Of a stretch of DNA of 64,000 bases, positions 20,451-29,072 are shown in pieces; the first letter of the stretch is position 1; the number at the start of each line of letters is the position of its first letter. This DNA is from Cellulomonas sp. Root485 (lineage in GTDB: Bacteria; Actinomycetota; Actinomycetes; Actinomycetales; Cellulomonadaceae): assembly GCF_001426705.1 (NCBI RefSeq), contig NZ_LMFC01000001.1:905102-969101 (forward strand), in the 5' to 3' direction. A program made the position numbers and the translations under genes. The notes under the pieces were generated by a model. That model had not been told where the DNA came from. It searched no databases and worked only from the letters and a program-made list of their open reading frames with translations.

Positions 20451-21830
20451 TCAGCCGCGCGAGTACACCACGCGCGGGCCACCCGAGGTCGACGCACCGG
20501 AGCCGCCGCCGTTTCCGCGACCGCTGCCGCCGCGACGGCGACGCTGACCGGAGCCGGCCGCAGGAGCAGCGGCTGCGGGGGCGCCACCGCGACCGCGACC
20601 ACGCCCGCCGCCACCGCCGCCACCGGTGGTGGGCTGCGCGGGCGGGGCCACGTACTTCACCGGCGCGGCGACCTCGCCGACGAGGCGCGTGAGCGTCGCG
20701 TCACCGGGGAAGACGGGCCTCGGCGTCGCGGTGATCTTGGCGGCACGCGTGAGCTGGCGGACGTCGCCGCGCTGCTCGGGCAGGACGATCGTGACGACGT
20801 CGCCACCCGACCCGGCGCGCGCGGTGCGGCCGGAGCGGTGCAGGTACGCCTTGTGCTCGGCCGGCGGGTCGACGTGCACGACGAGCTCGATGTCGTCGAC
20901 GTGGATGCCACGCGCGGCGATGTCGGTGGCGACGAGCACCCGGACGGCGCCGGAGGAGAACGCCTCGAGGTTGCGCTCGCGAGCGCCCTGCGCCAGGTTC
21001 CCGTGCAGGTCCACGGCCGGGATGCCGTCCATGGTCAGCTGCTTGGCCAGCTTCTTGGCCTGGTGCTTGGTGCGCATGAACAGCACGCGGCGACCGGTGC
21101 CGGAGGCGAGGTGGTGGACGACCTGCTTCTTGGCGTCGGCGTCGCGGACCTCGAACAGGTGGTGGGTCATCGCCGCGACCGGGGACTCGGCGCTGTCCAC
21201 GGAGTGCTCGACGGGCGAGGTCAGGTAGCGCTTGACCAGCTGGTCGACACCCTTGTCGAGGGTGGCCGAGAAGAGCAGGCGCTGGCCGGCCTTCGGGGTC
21301 TTGTCCATGATCCGCTTCACGCCGGGCAGGAAGCCGAGGTCGGCCATGTGGTCGGCCTCGTCGAGCACGGTGATCTGCACGTCGTCGAGCGTGAGGGCCT
21401 TCTGGTTGAGCAGGTCCTCGAGGCGCCCCGGGCAGGCGATGACGATGTCGATGCCGCCGTTGAGCGCGGAGGTCTGCTTGCCCTGCGACACGCCGCCGAA
21501 GATCACGGTCGTGTTCAGGCCGAGCACCTTGGCCAGCGGCGCGATGGTCGCGTCGATCTGCGAGGCGAGCTCGCGCGTCGGGGCCAGCACCAGGGCGCGG
21601 GGGCGGCGCGGGGCCTTGCCCCTGCCGGCGGTGGCGGCGAGCCGCACGACGAGCGGGAGGGCGAACGCGAGGGTCTTGCCGGAGCCGGTGCGGCCGCGGC
21701 CGAGCACGTCACGGCCGGCCAGCGAGTCGGGCAGCGTGGCGGTCTGGATGGGGAACGGGGCGGTGATGCCCTGCGCGGTGAGCGCTGCCGTGAGGGCAGC
21801 GGGCACGCCAAGATCGGTGAACGAAGTCAT
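20451..21830 (-). CDS. DEAD-box RNA helicase, RhlE-like
   Basis: An ATP-dependent RNA unwinding enzyme (459 residues) used in ribosome assembly or RNA decay. It has a Q motif FPIQ, motif I GRTGSGKT (46-53), PTREL, motif II DEAD near 157 (VLDEADHM), motif III SAT, and the C-terminal HRSGRTARAG. The last 60 residues form a Gly/Arg/Ala-rich tail with GGGGGGGRGRGRGG and QRRRRGG runs, which is low complexity and a probable RNA-binding tail. ATG at 21830 is preceded by a GAGG-type site. The transcript likely has a long 5' leader, as the nearest -10-like box lies over 100 bases upstream; cold-shock-type control through the leader is possible. Confidence 0.95.
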   Translation of the reverse strand: MTSFTDLGVPAALTAALTAQGITAPFPIQTATLPDSLAGRDVLGRGRTGSGKTLAFALPLVVRLAATAGRGKAPRRPRALVLAPTRELASQIDATIAPLAKVLGLNTTVIFGGVSQGKQTSALNGGIDIVIACPGRLEDLLNQKALTLDDVQITVLDEADHMADLGFLPGVKRIMDKTPKAGQRLLFSATLDKGVDQLVKRYLTSPVEHSVDSAESPVAAMTHHLFEVRDADAKKQVVHHLASGTGRRVLFMRTKHQAKKLAKQLTMDGIPAVDLHGNLAQGARERNLEAFSSGAVRVLVATDIAARGIHVDDIELVVHVDPPAEHKAYLHRSGRTARAGSGGDVVTIVLPEQRGDVRQLTRAAKITATPRPVFPGDATLTRLVGEVAAPVKYVAPPAQPTTGGGGGGGRGRGRGGAPAAAAPAAGSGQRRRRGGSGRGNGGGSGASTSGGPRVVYSRG

Positions 21831-22045
21831 AGAGAAAGAGCCTCTCGGGGCTGGGTCGGGGTCCGCCGCCAGAGCAACCAGAGCGGGTGCTCCGGGGGAC
21901 CTCCACGACGCGGGGCGCGCAGGTTCGCGCAGCCCTTGGTGTGCCTACCCTCTCACACGTGATGCTTGCGACGGGCTCGCGGTGGTGAGCGTCACAGGGC
22001 ACGATCGGTGGCAGACGCCCGCCTGACGAGGAGGAACGCCCCCGC

Positions 22046-22786
22046 ATGACCGCTCCCGCGATCGCCTCCGCGCGCGACCTGGTGAAGGTCTACGGCTCGG
22101 GTGAGACGTCCGTCCGGGCGCTCGACGGGGTGGACGTCGACCTGGTCCGCGGGGAGCTGACCGCGATCATGGGGCCGTCCGGCTCGGGCAAGTCGACGCT
22201 CATGCACTGCCTCGCGGGGCTGGACCGGCCCACGTCCGGCACCGTGGTGGTCGACGGCCAGACGGTGAGCAGCATGTCCGAGCGGAAGCTGACCGCGCTG
22301 CGCCGGACCAGGATCGGGTTCGTCTTCCAGGCGTACAACCTGGTCCCCACCCTGACGGCCCTGGAGAACATCACGCTGCCGCTCGACATCGCCCGGCGGC
22401 AGGTCGACCACGCCCACCTCGACCTCGTGGTGGACACGCTCGGGCTCACCGACCGGCTCGGGCACAAGCCGAACGAGCTGTCCGGGGGGCAGCAGCAGCG
22501 GGTGGCGTGCGCGCGGGCGCTCGTCGCGCGGCCCGCCGTGGTGTTCGCGGACGAGCCCACGGGCAACCTCGACAGCACGTCCGCGGCGGAGGTCCTCGGG
22601 TTCCTGCGCAGCAGCGTCGACGAGCTCGGGCAGTCCGTCGTCATGGTGACGCACGACCCGACGTCGGCGAGCTACGCCCACCGGGTGCTGTTCCTGGCGG
22701 ACGGGCGGCTGGTCGGCGAGCTGCGGGACCCGACCGCGGACACGGTGCTCGCCGCGCTCACGGCGATCCGCGTCGGCGCCGGCTGA
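22046..22786 (+). CDS. ABC transporter ATPase, MacB/LolD type
   Basis: A 246-residue ATPase that drives the FtsX-type permease encoded next. Walker A GPSGSGKST is at residues 43-51, the signature LSGGQQQR near 144, Walker B VVFADEPTGNLDS near 164, and the switch His in MVTHDPTSASY. The GAGGAGG site lies about 12 bases before ATG. The stop overlaps the permease ATG (TGATG). The family exports lipoproteins, peptides or acts as a mechanotransmitter; no periplasmic adaptor exists here. Confidence 0.93.
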   Translation: MTAPAIASARDLVKVYGSGETSVRALDGVDVDLVRGELTAIMGPSGSGKSTLMHCLAGLDRPTSGTVVVDGQTVSSMSERKLTALRRTRIGFVFQAYNLVPTLTALENITLPLDIARRQVDHAHLDLVVDTLGLTDRLGHKPNELSGGQQQRVACARALVARPAVVFADEPTGNLDSTSAAEVLGFLRSSVDELGQSVVMVTHDPTSASYAHRVLFLADGRLVGELRDPTADTVLAALTAIRVGAG

Positions 22787-25332
22787 TGGTTCGCGTCGCG
22801 CTGCGCGGGGTGCGCGCGCACCTCGTGCGGTTCTGCCTCTCCGTGCTCGCGGTCGCGCTCGGGGTGGCGTTCGTCGCAGGGACCTTCGCGCTGCGCACGA
22901 TGCTGAGCTCCACGTTCACGGACATCGTCGCGACGACGACGCTCGGCGACGCCTACGTCCGCGGCTCCGAGCCGGCCGGGGGGACCGGCGGCCCGGACCG
23001 GATCACGCCGCAGGTGCGCAACCCGGTGCCGCTGACCCTGGTGGACGAGCTCGAGGCGGTCGACGGGGTCGCCGCCGTCCTGGCTGACGTGCAGGGGCCG
23101 CTCGTCCTGGTCGGCGCCGACGGCACCGCGGTGCAGAGCACGCAGGCGCCGAGCTTCGCGTTCCCCTACTACCCCCAGGACCCTGCGGTGGACGTGGTCG
23201 CGGGGCGGCCGCCGGCCGCGGCCGACGAGATCGGGGTGGAGTCGGCGTCGCTGGCCGCGTCGGGGCTGGCGCTCGGTGACGCGACGAGCGTGGTCGTGGG
23301 CGGTGCGGTCCGCCCGGTGACGGTCGTCGGCGAGATGGGGCTCGGTGCCGCCCTGGCCGGTGCCACCGTCGTCTTCCTCGACCCTCAGACCGCCGAGGCT
23401 GCGTTCGCGCCGGACGGCACGGTCGCCACCCTCTCCGTCCTGGCGGCCGACGGGCTGACCGAGCAGCAGCTGGTGGACCGGCTCACTCCCGTCCTGGCCG
23501 AGTCGGGCGTCCCGGCGGAGGCCGTCACCGGCGACGAGGTGCGTGAGCAGTCGACCGAGAACATCCTCACGGTCCTCGGGTTCATCACGACGTTCCTGCT
23601 GGTCTTCGCGGGCATCTCGCTCTTCGTCGGCGGCTTCATCATCGCCAACACGTTCTCCATGTGGGTCCGGCAGCGGACCCGCGAGCTCGCCCTGCTCCGG
23701 GCGGTCGGCGCGTCGCCCCTGCAGGTGTTCACGTCGATCGTGCTGCAGGCCGCGATCGTCGGGGTGGTCGGCGCGGTCCTCGGGGTCGCGGGCGGCCTCG
23801 GCCTCGTCGTCGTGCTCCGCGAGGTGCTCGGCAGGTTCGGCATGGAGCTCACCGGCCGGGTGCCGCTCGACGGGTTCACGCTGGTCGTCTCCGTGCTCGT
23901 CGGCACCCTCGTGAGCGTGCTGGCAGCGGCACTGCCCGCGCGACGGGCGGCGTTGGTGCCGCCGGTGGAGGCGCTGCGCGACGAGGTCACCCTCCCGGAG
24001 CGTTCCCTGACGCGTCGGGCCGCCGTGGGGATCGCACTGGTGGCGCTGGGCGTCGGCGCGGTCGTCGTCGCGCTGCTGGACCCGACCGCGGACCACGCCG
24101 GAGCGGTGCTCGGGATCGGTGCGGGCGCGGTCGTCCTGGGGGTGCTCGCCGCGTCGCCGGTCCTGGCGCGTGGGTTCCTGCGGGTGGCGGCCCTCCCGTT
24201 CGTCTCGTGGCGACCGGTGGGTCCGCTGGCGCGGGGCAACGTCACCCGCAACCCCCGGCGCACGGCGAACACCGCGGGCGCCCTCATGATCGGCATGGCC
24301 CTCGTCGGGGCGGCTGCCGTGATCGCGGCCACCACCCAGGCGTCCACCAGCGCCATCGTCACGCAGGAGGCCACCACCGACTACATCCTGCGCGGTGCCG
24401 CCCAGGGCACGGTCCCGGAGCAGGCGGTCGTCGCCGTCCGTGCGCTGCCCGACGTGCGCGCGGCCGACACGTTCGCGACCGCCAGCGTCCTCGTCGGCGA
24501 CGCCGCGTTCGCGGTCACCGGGATCGACCCCACCGCGGTCGGCCGCAGCATCCGCACCGAGGTGGTCGAGGGCGACTTCCCCGCCGCGCTCGCGGCCGGC
24601 GAGGTCGCGGTGCAGCGGACCACGATGGACGACGAGGACTGGTCCCTCGGGGACGAGCTCCGGCTCGTCGGCTCCTCCGGGACGACGACCGCCGCGATCG
24701 GCGCGGTCATCGACTCGCCTGCGTTCGGGGTTCCGCTCGTCGTCTCGCAGGACGTCCTGGACCCGCTCTTCCCACCCGACGAGCAGCGCATGACCACGGT
24801 GTTCGTCACGGCGGCGGACGGTGCCGACGTCGCGGCTCTGCGCGACGAGCTCACGGAGGCGGTCCGGCCGTACGTCGTCGTCTCGGTCATGGACAGCGAG
24901 GAGTTCGTGTCCGACCTGGCCGCGCAGGTGGACCGGGTGCTGGTGATCCTCTACGCGCTGCTGGGGCTGTCGGTCGTCATCGCCGTGCTCGGCATCGTCA
25001 ACACGCTCGCCCTGTCCGTCATCGAGCGCACCCGCGAGATCGGGCTGCTCCGCGCGGTGGGCCTGGGCCGGCTCCAGCTGGGCACCACGATCACGCTGGA
25101 GTCGGTGCTCACCGCGGTGTTCGGCACGACCGTCGGGCTGGTCATGGGAGTCGCGCTCGCCGCGACGCTGCCGACGGTGTTCGCGGACGTCGGCCTGCGG
25201 ACGCTCGCGGTCCCGTGGACGAGCCTCGCGCTGATGCTCGCGCTCGCTGTGGTGGTCGGCGTCGTGGCGGCGCTGTGGCCGGCGGTCCGGGCGGCGCGGC
25301 TACCCGTGCTCGACGCGGTGAGCACCGAATAG
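22786..25332 (+). CDS. FtsX/MacB-family ABC permease (duplicated)
   Basis: An 848-residue permease. The ATG overlaps the ATPase stop, so a longer open frame upstream is ignored. One membrane helix at residues about 15-35 is followed by a large extracellular MacB-like core domain. Then come an FtsX block of three helices (about 260-400), a further pair near 420-470, a second extracellular domain, and a final FtsX block (about 720-845). The signature TRELALLRAVGASPLQV and its echo TREIGLLRAVGLGRLQL show the internal duplication. The substrate is unknown; relatives move lipids, peptides or antimicrobials out of the membrane. Confidence 0.92.
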   Translation: MVRVALRGVRAHLVRFCLSVLAVALGVAFVAGTFALRTMLSSTFTDIVATTTLGDAYVRGSEPAGGTGGPDRITPQVRNPVPLTLVDELEAVDGVAAVLADVQGPLVLVGADGTAVQSTQAPSFAFPYYPQDPAVDVVAGRPPAAADEIGVESASLAASGLALGDATSVVVGGAVRPVTVVGEMGLGAALAGATVVFLDPQTAEAAFAPDGTVATLSVLAADGLTEQQLVDRLTPVLAESGVPAEAVTGDEVREQSTENILTVLGFITTFLLVFAGISLFVGGFIIANTFSMWVRQRTRELALLRAVGASPLQVFTSIVLQAAIVGVVGAVLGVAGGLGLVVVLREVLGRFGMELTGRVPLDGFTLVVSVLVGTLVSVLAAALPARRAALVPPVEALRDEVTLPERSLTRRAAVGIALVALGVGAVVVALLDPTADHAGAVLGIGAGAVVLGVLAASPVLARGFLRVAALPFVSWRPVGPLARGNVTRNPRRTANTAGALMIGMALVGAAAVIAATTQASTSAIVTQEATTDYILRGAAQGTVPEQAVVAVRALPDVRAADTFATASVLVGDAAFAVTGIDPTAVGRSIRTEVVEGDFPAALAAGEVAVQRTTMDDEDWSLGDELRLVGSSGTTTAAIGAVIDSPAFGVPLVVSQDVLDPLFPPDEQRMTTVFVTAADGADVAALRDELTEAVRPYVVVSVMDSEEFVSDLAAQVDRVLVILYALLGLSVVIAVLGIVNTLALSVIERTREIGLLRAVGLGRLQLGTTITLESVLTAVFGTTVGLVMGVALAATLPTVFADVGLRTLAVPWTSLALMLALAVVVGVVAALWPAVRAARLPVLDAVSTE

Positions 25333-25375
25333 GCGACGGACAGCCGATGTGCACGCCCGCGGTGACCTCGGCCGA

Positions 25376-25381
25376 TACCCT
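25376..25381 (+). promoter_or_regulatory. -10 box of leaderless CYTH gene
   Basis: TACCCT lies 6 bases before the GTG start. The GGAGG that touches the start codon is too close to act as an RBS. Confidence 0.55.
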
Positions 25382-25387
25382 CGGAGG

Positions 25388-26029
25388 GTGAGCGACACGG
25401 GGTACGGCGACTTCGAGTTCGAGCGTCGCTTCTGGGCGCGCGACGTGCCCCCGGACCTGCTCGACGCCTCCCCGGCCCTCATCGTGCAGAGCTACGTCCT
25501 GGCCGACGCAGGGTTCGCCATCCGCGTCCGCGTGCAGGCCACCGTCGAGGGGCTCGTGCTGGACCCCGGCCTCGACGAGCTGGGGATCCTCGACCGCTAC
25601 GCCGACCAGATGGACTTCTGTGCCATCACCGTCAAGGGGCCCATGAACGAGGGCACCCGGTACGAGGCAGAGCGCGAGCTCGACATCTCCGTCGGGATCG
25701 AGCTGGTCCGGCGCGGCGGAGCACGCGTGGCCAAGACGCGCCACTCGGTGTGGCTGGGCGACGACGGCTGGGTGGTCGACACGTTCGCGGGCGGCAACGC
25801 GCCGCTGATGATCGCCGAGGTGGAGCGCGGCGGCCCGGTGACCGACCTGACCATCCCCGACTTCTGCGTCACCGAGGTGACCTCGGACCCGCGGTTCTCC
25901 AACGACGCGCTCGCGGGCACGCCCTACGGCACGTGGTCCGCCGCGTACGAGGCCGAGCTGGCCACCCGTGGTCCACGGTTCCTGGAGAGCCTGGGGCACA
26001 ACCACCGCACGGGCGAGACGACCGACTAG
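25388..26029 (+). CDS. CYTH-like triphosphate tunnel protein
   Basis: A 213-residue protein with CYTH features: the N-terminal strand FEFERRF (equivalent of the metal/triphosphate ExExK motif, with the final Lys replaced by Arg), then IVQSYVLADAGFAIRVRVQ, AITVKGP near residue 80 and RYEAERELD near 95. The family binds triphosphates (inorganic tripolyphosphate, nucleotides, thiamine triphosphate) in a beta-barrel tunnel. The tail-to-tail neighbour is a CHAD protein, the classic partner linked to polyphosphate, which strengthens the call. The GTG start is probably leaderless. The stop overlaps the CHAD stop on the other strand. C-terminal about 60 residues are unassigned. Confidence 0.75.
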   Translation: MSDTGYGDFEFERRFWARDVPPDLLDASPALIVQSYVLADAGFAIRVRVQATVEGLVLDPGLDELGILDRYADQMDFCAITVKGPMNEGTRYEAERELDISVGIELVRRGGARVAKTRHSVWLGDDGWVVDTFAGGNAPLMIAEVERGGPVTDLTIPDFCVTEVTSDPRFSNDALAGTPYGTWSAAYEAELATRGPRFLESLGHNHRTGETTD

Positions 26030-26901
26030 CGCATCCAGCGGCGGTGCCCCCGGCGGGCGACCCGTCGCAGGGGCGTCACGGCCGCGTCGCTGGCCGCCTC
26101 CCCGGCGATCTGCTCCAGGGCGTGCAGGCGGCCGTACGTGAAGGTGCTCTCCCCGTCGAGGTCGGCCTGGTGCGCGAGGCGACGCAGCGTCTCCTGCCGG
26201 GTCACCGCATCGTGCTGCGTGCCGAGCACCTCCTGGACGCGGTGCGCCCGCTTCGCGCTCCGCCGGGCGGGGGCGCCCACGACGGCCGCGGCGACCTCGC
26301 TGGCATAGCGGGCGCGACGTGCCGCCTTGCGGACCTCGTGCAGCGCCTCGTCCCGGTCGTCCCCGGCGGGTGCGTCTGCCGCCGCCTCCAGCGCGCGGTC
26401 GAGGCGGTGCCACGCACGTCGAGCGCGGCGGGGGAGGACCGTGGTGGCCTCGCCGGAGGCCCCGGGACCGGTCGGCAGGTCCTGCGCCAGCGTCGCGACG
26501 AGCTCAGCGAACCGCGCCGACGCCAGCCAGGAGTCCACCCCGTCCTGCGCCAGGAGGCGGGCGGCGGAGCGGTCCTCGTCGATCCGCCGCTCGACCGGAC
26601 CGACGACGAGCGCCGGGTCCTCGCGCGCGAGCCTGCGCCGCAGGGCGTGGCCCTCGACGTACGCGTCCCGGGCGGTGCCGAGCACGTGCCCGAGCTCCGC
26701 CAGCTCGGCGCGCACGGGATCGGTGACCTCGCGATCCAGCACCGACCGGTACACCGACAACGCCGCCCGGAGCCGTCGGGTGGCCACGCGGGCGTCGTGC
26801 ACGGCATCGTCGTCCCCGTCCCGGACCCCGGGGACCGCGGCGAGCAGACGCTCGACCTGGGTGGCGACGTACGCCTGCACGACCTCGCCCGCGGATCCCA
26901 T
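26026..26901 (-). CDS. CHAD-domain protein
   Basis: A 291-residue all-helical protein. It shows the conserved His patterns VHDARVATRRLRAALSVY (residues about 34-51) and ALHEVRKAARRARYASEV (about 210-227), the two halves of a CHAD domain, whose basic groove binds inorganic polyphosphate. It lies tail-to-tail with a CYTH-like gene, so the two probably act in polyphosphate or triphosphate metabolism. ATG 26901 has a CAGGCT -10-like box six bases upstream, again suggesting a leaderless message. The C-terminus is strongly basic (RRVARRGHRRWMR). Confidence 0.88.
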   Translation of the reverse strand: MGSAGEVVQAYVATQVERLLAAVPGVRDGDDDAVHDARVATRRLRAALSVYRSVLDREVTDPVRAELAELGHVLGTARDAYVEGHALRRRLAREDPALVVGPVERRIDEDRSAARLLAQDGVDSWLASARFAELVATLAQDLPTGPGASGEATTVLPRRARRAWHRLDRALEAAADAPAGDDRDEALHEVRKAARRARYASEVAAAVVGAPARRSAKRAHRVQEVLGTQHDAVTRQETLRRLAHQADLDGESTFTYGRLHALEQIAGEAASDAAVTPLRRVARRGHRRWMR

Positions 26902-27001
26902 CTGTCGAGCCTGGCACGCCGCCTGGCCTCCCGCGAGCAACCCCACGCCGGTCACGCGATCGCCGCCCGCTCGCCAGGCGGTCCGTCCGACGAGGTCCTC
27001 G

Positions 27002-27007
27002 TATGCT
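27002..27007 (+). promoter_or_regulatory. -10 box of lipoprotein gene
   Basis: TATGCT lies about 30 bases before the GTG start, leaving a short leader that contains an AGGAGG RBS. Confidence 0.45.
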
Positions 27008-27037
27008 GGCGGTCGTTCGCCGACCAGGAGGTAGACC

Positions 27038-28813
27038 GTGCCGATGGGCCGACGAGGTGCTGCCGCTGTCCCGGCACTGCTCGTCGTGGTCGCCCTGCTC
27101 GCCGGGTGCACGGACGACGGAGGAGCGGTCGAGCCCACCGTCACCGCGAGCACGCCCGCCCCGACCCCCACGCCGTCGCCCACCCCCGTGTCCGCGCAGG
27201 TCGGAGCACCTGCCGAGGCCGCGACGGTCCTGCCGGCAGCGACGGCGCAGGACGCGGCGCTCGAGGCGTCGCGCGCGGTCTTCGTGACCGCTCCGGTGGT
27301 GGTCGTCGCACCCGTCGACGACGGCCCCGCGCAGCTCACCGCCGCGTCGGCGGCCGTGGCGCTCGGTGCCCCCATGCTGCTGAGCGTCCCCGGGACCGAT
27401 GCTGCTCCGCTCCTGGCCGAGCTCGACCGGCTCGACGCCCAGGCGGTGCTGGCGGTCGGTGCGGTCACCCTGACGCCGCCGAGCGCCATGACCGTCGTTC
27501 CGGTGCCGGCCGGTGCGGGCCCGGACGTGCTGCGGGCAGCGACAGGGGCGCGCTTCGGAACACCCGTCGAGGTGCCCCCTGGGCAGGAGACCGGCACCGT
27601 CCGCGCGCTCACCGCACCGCGGCCGGCCGTGCTCGTCGTCCCCGGCGCGCTGCCCACCCCGACCTCCACCCCGAGCCCGAGTGCACCGACGGCATCGGCG
27701 ACGCCCTCACGGACGCCATCGACGACTCCGCCGCCGGCCCCGACGCTCCCGCGGACGAGCCCGCCGGAGCCGGTCACCGCGACCGTCGCGCTGACGGGGG
27801 TCGGTGTCGACCCGCTCGCCGCGCTCGCGACCCTCCGCGCGGCCGGGGTGCCCGTGGTCGACACCCCGGGCGGTGACCCGCGTGCCACGACGCCGGGAGT
27901 CCAGGCGCTCGCGGCCGCCGCGCCCGAGCACGCGATCGCGATCGGGGCTGCGTTCGGGCCGCCGGACCAGCTCGCCCGTCGCGTCGCGGCCGCGTCGACC
28001 GGGGTGCTCCTGGGCGGCGGGGGCCAGCTGATCTTCCCGCAGGTCCCGGGGTTCCCGGGCAAGAAGTACGTCGCGCTCTACGGCACGCCGGGCTCGAGTG
28101 CGCTCGGGGTGCTGGGGGAGCAGGACGTGCCCGCGACGCTGGCCCGCGCCGAGGGGACGGCCGCGCAGTACCGGGGCCTGACCGCGGACGTCGTCGTGCC
28201 TGCCGTGGAGATCATCGCGACGATCGCGTCGGCGGGACCGGGGGACGACGGCAACTACTCCGAGGAGCGTCCGGTCGAGGAGCTGCGGCCGCTGGTGGAG
28301 GCGGCCGGCGCTGCGGGCATGGCGGTCGTCCTCGACCTGCAGCCGGGCCGCACCGACTTCCTGACGCAGGCGCAGCAGTACGCCGACCTGCTGGCGCTGC
28401 CATACGTGGGGCTCGCCCTCGACCCGGAGTGGCGCCTGGCCCCGGACCAGGTGCACCTGCGCCAGATCGGCTCCGTCGGCGTCGACGAGGTCAACGGGGT
28501 CGCGGCGTGGCTCGCCGACTTCACGGCGCAGCGCGCACTGCCGCAGAAGATGTTCGTCCTGCACCAGTTCGCGGGCCGGATGATCACCGACCGTGGCCGC
28601 CTCGACACGTCACGCGACGAGCTGGCGGTGATGATCCACGTCGACGGTCAGGGCTCGCAGCCGGCGAAGGCGGGCACGTGGAACGCGCTGCGCACGGATG
28701 CGCCGCCCGTGCACTGGGGGTGGAAGAACTTCTTCGACGAGGACGTCCCGATGCTGGACCCGACGCAGACCTACCAGGTCCAGCCGGTGCCGGACCTGGT
28801 CACGTACCAGTAG
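27038..28813 (+). CDS. Large lipoprotein with CWB2-like and barrel-like domains
   Basis: A 591-residue secreted lipoprotein: basic start, hydrophobic core and lipobox LLAGC (Cys near residue 24). A Thr/Pro linker (TPAPTPTPSPTP) follows. Residues about 60-310 resemble cell-wall-binding repeat 2 segments (ATVLPAATAQDAAL, VFVTAPVVVVA, QAVLAVGAVTLTP), interrupted by a second Pro/Thr-rich linker. The C-terminal about 250 residues (KKYVALYGTPGSS, MAVVLDLQPGR, VGLALDPEWRL, MFVLHQF, AVMIHVDGQG) look like a TIM-barrel hydrolase of unknown type. AGGAGG precedes GTG. It probably sits on the outer face of the membrane and contacts the cell wall. Domain names are by eye and need profile confirmation. Confidence 0.7.
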   Translation: MPMGRRGAAAVPALLVVVALLAGCTDDGGAVEPTVTASTPAPTPTPSPTPVSAQVGAPAEAATVLPAATAQDAALEASRAVFVTAPVVVVAPVDDGPAQLTAASAAVALGAPMLLSVPGTDAAPLLAELDRLDAQAVLAVGAVTLTPPSAMTVVPVPAGAGPDVLRAATGARFGTPVEVPPGQETGTVRALTAPRPAVLVVPGALPTPTSTPSPSAPTASATPSRTPSTTPPPAPTLPRTSPPEPVTATVALTGVGVDPLAALATLRAAGVPVVDTPGGDPRATTPGVQALAAAAPEHAIAIGAAFGPPDQLARRVAAASTGVLLGGGGQLIFPQVPGFPGKKYVALYGTPGSSALGVLGEQDVPATLARAEGTAAQYRGLTADVVVPAVEIIATIASAGPGDDGNYSEERPVEELRPLVEAAGAAGMAVVLDLQPGRTDFLTQAQQYADLLALPYVGLALDPEWRLAPDQVHLRQIGSVGVDEVNGVAAWLADFTAQRALPQKMFVLHQFAGRMITDRGRLDTSRDELAVMIHVDGQGSQPAKAGTWNALRTDAPPVHWGWKNFFDEDVPMLDPTQTYQVQPVPDLVTYQ

Positions 28814-29015
28814 CACCTGCACCGGTTCCGCGTTCGACCAGGAACGTCCGGCCCGACGCGTCGACGACCCGGTCGAACTGCTGCTGGAGCTCGGTGTCGC
28901 GGGCCACCTCGTCGTCGGTGAGCACCTTGCGGGGACCGCGGATGTTGCCCACCTGCGCGGGGCCCAGGTAGGTCAGCCACCACTCGGTCATGTCACGGCG
29001 TCGCTTCTTCGGCAC
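28800..29015 (-). CDS. Small uncharacterised basic protein (71 aa)
   Basis: I do not recognise it. It has a basic N-terminus PKKRRRD, an aromatic patch EWWLTYLG, and a middle TDDEVARDTELQQQF that looks helical. GTG at 29015 has GAGGAGC seven bases upstream, which supports translation. It is divergent from an OhrR-like MarR gene and overlaps the lipoprotein gene tail by 14 bases. It may be controlled by the MarR protein. Confidence 0.6.
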   Translation of the reverse strand: MPKKRRRDMTEWWLTYLGPAQVGNIRGPRKVLTDDEVARDTELQQQFDRVVDASGRTFLVERGTGAGATGT

Positions 29016-29032
29016 GGGAGCTCCTCGGTAGT

Positions 29033-29057
29033 TCGTGCCCTAACTATATGCGCACGA
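29033..29057. promoter_or_regulatory. Possible MarR operator
   Basis: TCGTGC and GCACGA form an inverted repeat 13 bases apart in the short AT-richer gap between the small protein and the MarR gene, a position suited to control of both. Confidence 0.4.
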
Positions 29058-29059
29058 CC

Positions 29060-29065
29060 TAGGAT
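29060..29065 (+). promoter_or_regulatory. -10 box of leaderless MarR gene
   Basis: TAGGAT is followed after 7 bases by the ATG of the MarR gene. Confidence 0.6.
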
Positions 29066-29072
29066 CGGGTAC

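Noticed and set aside
22507..22785. N-terminal extension of the FtsX-type permease
   Set aside because: It lies inside the ATPase gene in another frame; the TGATG overlap at 22784-22788 gives the natural start.
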